Shown one piece after another: positions 7,879 through 11,833 of a stretch of DNA of 11,833 nt. The position numbers were made by a program, and so were the translations under genes. Numbering within the stretch: the first letter of the stretch is position 1; every line of letters starts with the position of its first letter. Location: the NCBI GenBank assembly GCA_029863735.1, contig JAOTUT010000024.1, forward strand, positions 1 through 11,833, given 5' to 3'. Source of the stretch: Ignavibacteria bacterium (GTDB lineage Bacteria; Bacteroidota; Ignavibacteria; Ignavibacteriales; Ignavibacteriaceae). Under the pieces are notes generated by a model. It had not been told where the DNA came from. It was given only the letters and a program-made list of their open reading frames with translations, and searched no databases.

Positions 7879-8020
7879 GTCTTAAAACTAACGCTCCATG
7901 GGTTGTCATTCCCACGAAAGTGGGAATCCAATCTTAATAAACTCCTGTATTCCTGCTCGTCTCGGAGACGAAGTCTTCGGATTTTCACAGGAATGACAAT
8001 AAAGATACGTGTTCTAAGAC
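7879..8020. repeat. Outer imperfect inverted repeat flanking the palindromic element
   Basis: GTCTTAAAAC (7879-7888) is matched, with one mismatch, by the complement of GTTCTAAGAC (8011-8020), and ACG follows on both sides after a small gap (7891-7893 and the complement of 8008-8010). It encloses the 7903-7999 element almost symmetrically, so the mobile or structural unit may be about 142 bp. It could be chance, given short AT-rich arms. Confidence 0.35.
7903..7999. repeat. Palindromic MITE-like or REP-like element with terminal inverted repeats
   Basis: This 97-bp element fills much of the ppdK-queA gap. Its ends are perfect 10-bp inverted repeats, TTGTCATTCC (7903-7912) and GGAATGACAA (7990-7999). 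Read inward, both ends continue as three variable bases and then GAAA. Inside lie several palindromes: ATTCCCAC/GTGGGAAT with a GAAA loop (7908-7927), ATTCCTG/CAGGAAT (7949-7955 and 7988-7994), TCGTCTC/GAGACGA (7957-7971) and CGAAG/CTTCG (7969-7979). It codes for nothing credible. The ATTCCC...GGGAAT type of hairpin is known from dispersed repeat families in many bacterial genomes, where it is often miscalled as short ORFs reading like SFPRKWES. I see no clear target-site duplication. That this copy belongs to a multicopy family is inference from one copy. Confidence 0.7.
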
Positions 8021-8035
8021 AATATAAATTTATTT

Positions 8036-10798
8036 TTACTTCTTTTTCTTTGAAGAAGATTTTTTGCCCGACTTCTTCATCATCTTTTCATGTATAACTG
8101 CTCTTGCTGCTGCAAGTCTTGCAATTGGAACTCTGAACGGAGAACAGCTTACATAATCGAGTCCGGTTCTATGACAAAATTCAACGGAAGATGGTTCACC
8201 TCCGTGTTCACCGCAAATACCGACTTTCAAATCCTTCCGGACTGATCTTCCTTTTTGTGTTCCTATTTCAACAAGCTGCCCAACTCCAGTTTGATCAAGT
8301 GCTTCAAATGGATCTGATGGTAATATTTCATTCTGAACATAAATCGGAAGGAATTTACCAGCATCATCTCTGGATAAACCAAATGTAGTTTGAGTCAGGT
8401 CGTTGGTTCCATAACTGAAGAACTCGGCCCTCGTTGCAATTTCATCGGCAGTTAATGCTGCTCTTGGCAACTCGATCATTGTTCCAACGAGGTAACTTAT
8501 CTTCTTTCCTTTTTCCTTCATCACTTCTTTAGCAACACGTCTTACGATATCTTCCTGGAGAACAAATTCATTTACGTGTCCAACAAGTGGAATCATAATT
8601 TCCGGTTTAACAGAAATTCCTTTTTTAGAAACATTTACTGATGCTTCGATGATTGCTCTAGCTTGCATTTCAGTAATTTCTGGGAAGACAACTCCAAGTC
8701 TGCATCCTCTGAATCCAAGCATTGGATTGAACTCGTGGAGGCTCTCTATCTTAGCTTTTAGTTTTGACTGAGCAATTCCAAGATGATCGGCAAGCTCAGC
8801 AATTTCTTTTTCTGAATGAGGAAGAAATTCGTGAAGTGGTGGATCAAGAGTTCTGATTGTAACAGGTCTTCCCTTCATCGCTTCAAAGATTCCTTCAAAA
8901 TCTTCTCTTTGTGATGGAAGAAGTTCAGCAAGTGCAGCTTTTCTTTCCTCAACTGTATCAGATACAATCATTTTTCTAACTGAAGTTATTCTGTCACCTC
9001 CAAAGAACATATGCTCGGTTCTGCATAGACCAATTCCTTCAGCACCAAATGCAATCGCATTCCCCGCCTGGTCAGGCTGGTCAGCATTAGTTCTAACTTT
9101 CATAGTTCTGATTTCATCAGCCCACTTCATCAAACTTGAGTAAGTCTGATAAACCGATGATTCCTTTGGTTGCATAGTTTGAGAAATGAGAACCTGAATT
9201 ACTTCTGAGGGTTTTGTCTCGAGTTTTCCTTTTATAACTTCACCGGTTGATCCGTCAATTGAAATATAATCTCCTTCACGAACTATATCGTTTTTACCTT
9301 CAACACCAATTGTTCTCTCCTTATAATTAATTTTCAAAGCACCGCATCCGGCAACGCAAACCTTGCCCATCTGTCTTGCAACTAATGCTGCGTGTGATGT
9401 CATTCCACCGCGGGCAGTTAAGATACCTTCTGATGCATTCATTCCTTTTATGTCTTCGGGAGAAGTTTCAATACGAACAAGAATAACAGAATCACCCTTT
9501 GATGCCATTTCTTCAGCATCCTGTGCACTCAGCGCAACTTTACCTGAAGCAGCGCCAGGACCAGCATTCAATCCTTTTGCGAGAAGTTTTCCTTCTGAAA
9601 TTGCTCTGTTCTTTTCGTTCTGATCGAAGATCGGTCTCAACAATTGATTCAACTGGTTAGGTTCAATTCTTCCAATCGCATCTTCTTTGGAAATAAGTTT
9701 TTCCTTAACCATACCAACAGCCATTCTGATAGCAGCAAAACCGGTCCTTTTTCCAACACGGCACTGAAGCATCCACAATTTACCTTGCTGGATTGTAAAT
9801 TCGATATCCATCATTTCTTTGTAATGCTTTTCAAGTATCTTTCTGAATCCATCAAGCTGCTTGTAAATTTTCGGATCATCTTTTTTCAGTTCAGAAATCG
9901 GATGTGGCGTTCTTGTCCCTGCAACAACATCTTCTCCCTGGGCATTAAACAGATATTCTCCATAAAAAACATTTTCACCGGAAGCAGGATCGCGAGTAAA
10001 TGCAACACCAGTACCGGAATCTTCACCCATATTTCCAAATACCATAGATTGAATATTTACTGCTGTTCCCCAATCTGCCGGAATGTTGTTAAGTTTTCTA
10101 TAAACGATTGCTCTTTCATTCATCCAGGAACCAAATACCGCTCCGACTGCACCCCAAAGCTGATCCATCGGATTTGATGGAAAATCGTGACCTGTTTTTT
10201 CTCTGATTGCTGCTTTAAACTCTTCGACTATCTCTTTCAGATGATCTGCTGTTAGTTCAGTATCTAATCTGAATCCATGCTGATGTTTCTTTTTATCAAG
10301 AATAACTTCAAAAGGATCTTCATCGTGTTTATCAACAGGCTTCAAACCCAACACAACATCGCCATACATCTGAACAAATCTTCTGTAAGAGTCATAGGCA
10401 AAACGCGGATTGTTTGTCTTTTTGATTAATGCTTGAACTGTTTCATCATTTAAACCAAGATTTAGAATGGTATCCATCATTCCCGGCATTGAGGCACGGG
10501 CTCCGCTTCTTACAGAAAGAAGCAATGGATTTTCAGAATCACCAAACTTTGCACCCATTTCTTTTTCAACTTTACTTAACGCTGCAAGAACCTGGGCTTT
10601 TAATTCTTTTGGATATTTTTTGTTATTGTCATAGTAGTATGTGCAAACCTCGGTGGTAATTGTAAATCCTGCGGGCACTGGCAATGAAATATTCACCATT
10701 TCTGCAAGATTAGCACCTTTACCTCCAAGTAATGATTTCATCTCAGCTTTTCCATCGGCTTTCTTCCCTCCGAAAAAGTAAACATATTTACCCGGCAT
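8036..10798 (-). CDS. ppdK: Pyruvate, phosphate dikinase
   Basis: Cytoplasmic enzyme that reversibly converts pyruvate, ATP and phosphate into phosphoenolpyruvate, AMP and pyrophosphate; it can serve gluconeogenesis or pyrophosphate-linked glycolysis. The N-terminal ATP-grasp part has [12 protein letters not shown] (23-34), PVPAGFTIT (40-48) and [21 protein letters not shown] (about 95-115). The swivelling phosphohistidine domain carries GGMTSHAA (464-471) with catalytic His469 and the neighbouring Thr467. The C-terminal PEP/pyruvate barrel has [11 protein letters not shown] (588-598), [10 protein letters not shown] (693-702), [18 protein letters not shown] (795-812) and [10 protein letters not shown] (860-869) with catalytic Cys862. 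The overall domain order separates it from PEP synthase and EI of the PTS. At 920 residues it exceeds the usual 870-900; the surplus is mainly a Lys/Ser tail from about residue 905. The start has a strong GGAGG. lpxK ends 53 bp upstream. Confidence 0.97.
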   Translation of the reverse strand: MPGKYVYFFGGKKADGKAEMKSLLGGKGANLAEMVNISLPVPAGFTITTEVCTYYYDNNKKYPKELKAQVLAALSKVEKEMGAKFGDSENPLLLSVRSGARASMPGMMDTILNLGLNDETVQALIKKTNNPRFAYDSYRRFVQMYGDVVLGLKPVDKHDEDPFEVILDKKKHQHGFRLDTELTADHLKEIVEEFKAAIREKTGHDFPSNPMDQLWGAVGAVFGSWMNERAIVYRKLNNIPADWGTAVNIQSMVFGNMGEDSGTGVAFTRDPASGENVFYGEYLFNAQGEDVVAGTRTPHPISELKKDDPKIYKQLDGFRKILEKHYKEMMDIEFTIQQGKLWMLQCRVGKRTGFAAIRMAVGMVKEKLISKEDAIGRIEPNQLNQLLRPIFDQNEKNRAISEGKLLAKGLNAGPGAASGKVALSAQDAEEMASKGDSVILVRIETSPEDIKGMNASEGILTARGGMTSHAALVARQMGKVCVAGCGALKINYKERTIGVEGKNDIVREGDYISIDGSTGEVIKGKLETKPSEVIQVLISQTMQPKESSVYQTYSSLMKWADEIRTMKVRTNADQPDQAGNAIAFGAEGIGLCRTEHMFFGGDRITSVRKMIVSDTVEERKAALAELLPSQREDFEGIFEAMKGRPVTIRTLDPPLHEFLPHSEKEIAELADHLGIAQSKLKAKIESLHEFNPMLGFRGCRLGVVFPEITEMQARAIIEASVNVSKKGISVKPEIMIPLVGHVNEFVLQEDIVRRVAKEVMKEKGKKISYLVGTMIELPRAALTADEIATRAEFFSYGTNDLTQTTFGLSRDDAGKFLPIYVQNEILPSDPFEALDQTGVGQLVEIGTQKGRSVRKDLKVGICGEHGGEPSSVEFCHRTGLDYVSCSPFRVPIARLAAARAVIHEKMMKKSGKKSSSKKKK

Positions 10799-10806
10799 TT
10801 ATATTT

Positions 10807-10811
10807 CCTCC
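10807..10811 (-). promoter_or_regulatory. Strong ribosome binding site of ppdK
   Basis: GGAGG on the minus strand, 8 nt before the ATG at 10798. It fixes the start and is the best Shine-Dalgarno in the window. It also argues against Bacteroidia and Flavobacteriia, which mostly lack such sites. Confidence 0.75.
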
Positions 10812-10851
10812 GAAATTAGATTAATAGGAATTGTTGCAAAAAAGAAAATTT

Positions 10852-11833
10852 TTAGACCTTAAAGATAAAGCCTTTAAAGGAGTCTTCATCATCAAGTGAG
10901 AATTTTATTTTTAAATAATATATGTCTATATCATCCATCTCACGTGAAAATTTGGTCAATTTTACCGCATCCTTCTCAGTAGTAACAACAGAATGTGAAT
11001 TTGTCGAATAAAATAGTTGTCTTATTCGCTGGACATCGTCATAAGTATATCTTTTGTGATCTTTAAAAATCAGTTTGTTATCTGTATCAACTTTATTCTG
11101 TCTCAATACATTAAGAAACGAAAAAGGTGTTGCGATTCCTGAAACCACAAGACTTTTCTGCCCTTGAAATTCTTCGAGACTGACTTCGGTGTTATGTTTC
11201 AAATCAAAAAAGCTGATGGCTTTATAATAACCGGTAAAAATATTTTTTCCTTTGAAATATTTATTGAATTCATCCGAAATAGCTTTCTTCTCCATAAACT
11301 TTCTGTTTACAATTACTGCATCTGCTCTTTTAATTGAACTTAACGGCTCTCTCATCACTCCTGTGGGTAAAAGATTATTAATAAAGATAGATCTCTCTGT
11401 TAAAAACCGTTGATCAATTACAAGCAGATCAAAATCCCTTTTAATCCAACGATGCTGAAATGCATCATCGAGCACTATTGCGTTAACACCACTATCATTG
11501 ATTAATCTTTCTGCACCTTTCACTCTGTTTTCTGAAACTGCTGCAGGCACTGAGCAATCAAGTACGGTATGATAAATTTCATCTCCTGATTTATCCACAG
11601 TTGTAAGGAATTTTTGGCCATCAGATACAAAAATGTAACCTCTGGATTTACGACCATATCCCCTGCTAAGAACACCAACTTTAAATCCAGCGAGTTTTAG
11701 TAAAGTTGTCAGATAAATTGTGACCGGAGTCTTTCCGGAACCGCCAATGCTAATGTTCCCTACTGAAAATACTTTTGCATTAACAGATCTGCTCTTAAAA
11801 ATATTTTTGTCGAACATATAATTCCGCAGCCAG
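10852..11833 (-). CDS. lpxK: Tetraacyldisaccharide 4'-kinase, 5' end off window
   Basis: Inner-membrane-associated kinase of lipid A synthesis. It uses ATP to phosphorylate the 4' position of the tetraacylated disaccharide, giving lipid IVA. Counting from the Met at 11817: the P-loop SVGNISIGGSGKTP (18-31), VLSRGYGR (49-56), GDE (78-80), ENRVKGAERL (96-105), LDDAFQHR (116-123), LPTGVMREPLSSIKRADAVI (150-169), FKDHKRYTYDD (251-261, with the conserved His254) and TTEKDAVKL (279-287). The frame stays open upstream of that Met to the window edge (WLRNY before MFDKN), and RNYMFDKNIFKS aligns with the family's usual RNxLYDRGxLKS. The true start therefore lies beyond 11833 and the first 25-40 residues, including the membrane-binding N-terminus, are missing. 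ppdK follows after 53 bp. Confidence 0.93.
   Translation of the reverse strand, partial: WLRNYMFDKNIFKSRSVNAKVFSVGNISIGGSGKTPVTIYLTTLLKLAGFKVGVLSRGYGRKSRGYIFVSDGQKFLTTVDKSGDEIYHTVLDCSVPAAVSENRVKGAERLINDSGVNAIVLDDAFQHRWIKRDFDLLVIDQRFLTERSIFINNLLPTGVMREPLSSIKRADAVIVNRKFMEKKAISDEFNKYFKGKNIFTGYYKAISFFDLKHNTEVSLEEFQGQKSLVVSGIATPFSFLNVLRQNKVDTDNKLIFKDHKRYTYDDVQRIRQLFYSTNSHSVVTTEKDAVKLTKFSREMDDIDIYYLKIKFSLDDEDSFKGFIFKV

Noticed and set aside
7853..7881. Possible queA promoter TTAAGA-N17-TAATAT on the minus strand
   Set aside because: Only four of six bases match in each box, and the implied start of transcription would fall on the Shine-Dalgarno sequence. AT-rich DNA gives such matches by chance.
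7903..8097. Plus-strand open frame of 64 codons starting SFPRKWES
   Set aside because: It begins inside the palindromic element and runs into the 3' end of ppdK in antisense. Such reading frames are a known artefact of ATTCCC...GGGAAT repeats.
9644..10177. Plus-strand open frame of 177 codons
   Set aside because: It is antisense to the well-conserved ATP-grasp part of ppdK, matches no family I recognise and has no ribosome binding site I can point to. It is a shadow of the real gene.
11815..11817. ATG at 11817 as the start of lpxK
   Set aside because: The frame is open upstream to the edge with residues (WLRNY) that fit the family N-terminus, and the protein would lack its membrane-binding N-terminal helix.

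Overview
The window is an AT-rich stretch (GC by eye in the high 30s percent) in which every gene I can support lies on the minus strand. Read in the direction of transcription, from right to left, the order is lpxK (5' end off the window), ppdK, queA, ispD and a very large alpha-2-macroglobulin (A2M) family gene whose 3' end runs off the left edge. The gene set points to a Gram-negative bacterium that makes lipid A (LpxK), uses the MEP isoprenoid route (IspD), makes queuosine (QueA) and interconverts pyruvate and phosphoenolpyruvate (PPDK). The form of the A2M protein (about 2000 residues, with sequences such as VEEYKRPKFEV and NETAFFYPEL) resembles the Bacteroidota/Ignavibacteria/Chlorobi group. 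Clear Shine-Dalgarno sequences (GGAGG before ppdK, AAGGA before queA and the A2M gene) fit an Ignavibacteria-like lineage better than typical Bacteroidia. The taxonomic guess is inference.

Layout. Positions 1-5894: A2M-family gene, one open frame of 1964 complete codons in the window, with the bacterial thioester motif CIEQ at residues 1504-1507. Positions 5895-6083: AT-rich leader of the A2M gene with two inverted repeats and no gene. Positions 6084-6767: ispD. Positions 6805-7842: queA, 37 bp upstream of ispD and probably co-transcribed with it. Positions 7843-8035: intergenic region almost filled by a palindromic element with perfect 10-bp terminal inverted repeats. Positions 8036-10798: ppdK with a lysine-rich C-terminal tail. 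Positions 10852-11833: lpxK, truncated at its 5' end by the window edge.

Four of the five genes are housekeeping enzymes of unrelated pathways (outer-membrane lipid A, central carbon metabolism, tRNA modification, isoprenoid precursors) that share a direction rather than a pathway. The A2M protein is the only one with a defence or envelope-protection role. I see no CRISPR array, tRNA, rRNA, transposase, phage gene or toxin-antitoxin pair, and no convincing new multi-gene system. The parts most worth a second look are the aromatic-rich segment in the presumed bait region of the A2M protein, the small repeat element between ppdK and queA, and whatever lies just past the left edge next to the A2M gene.
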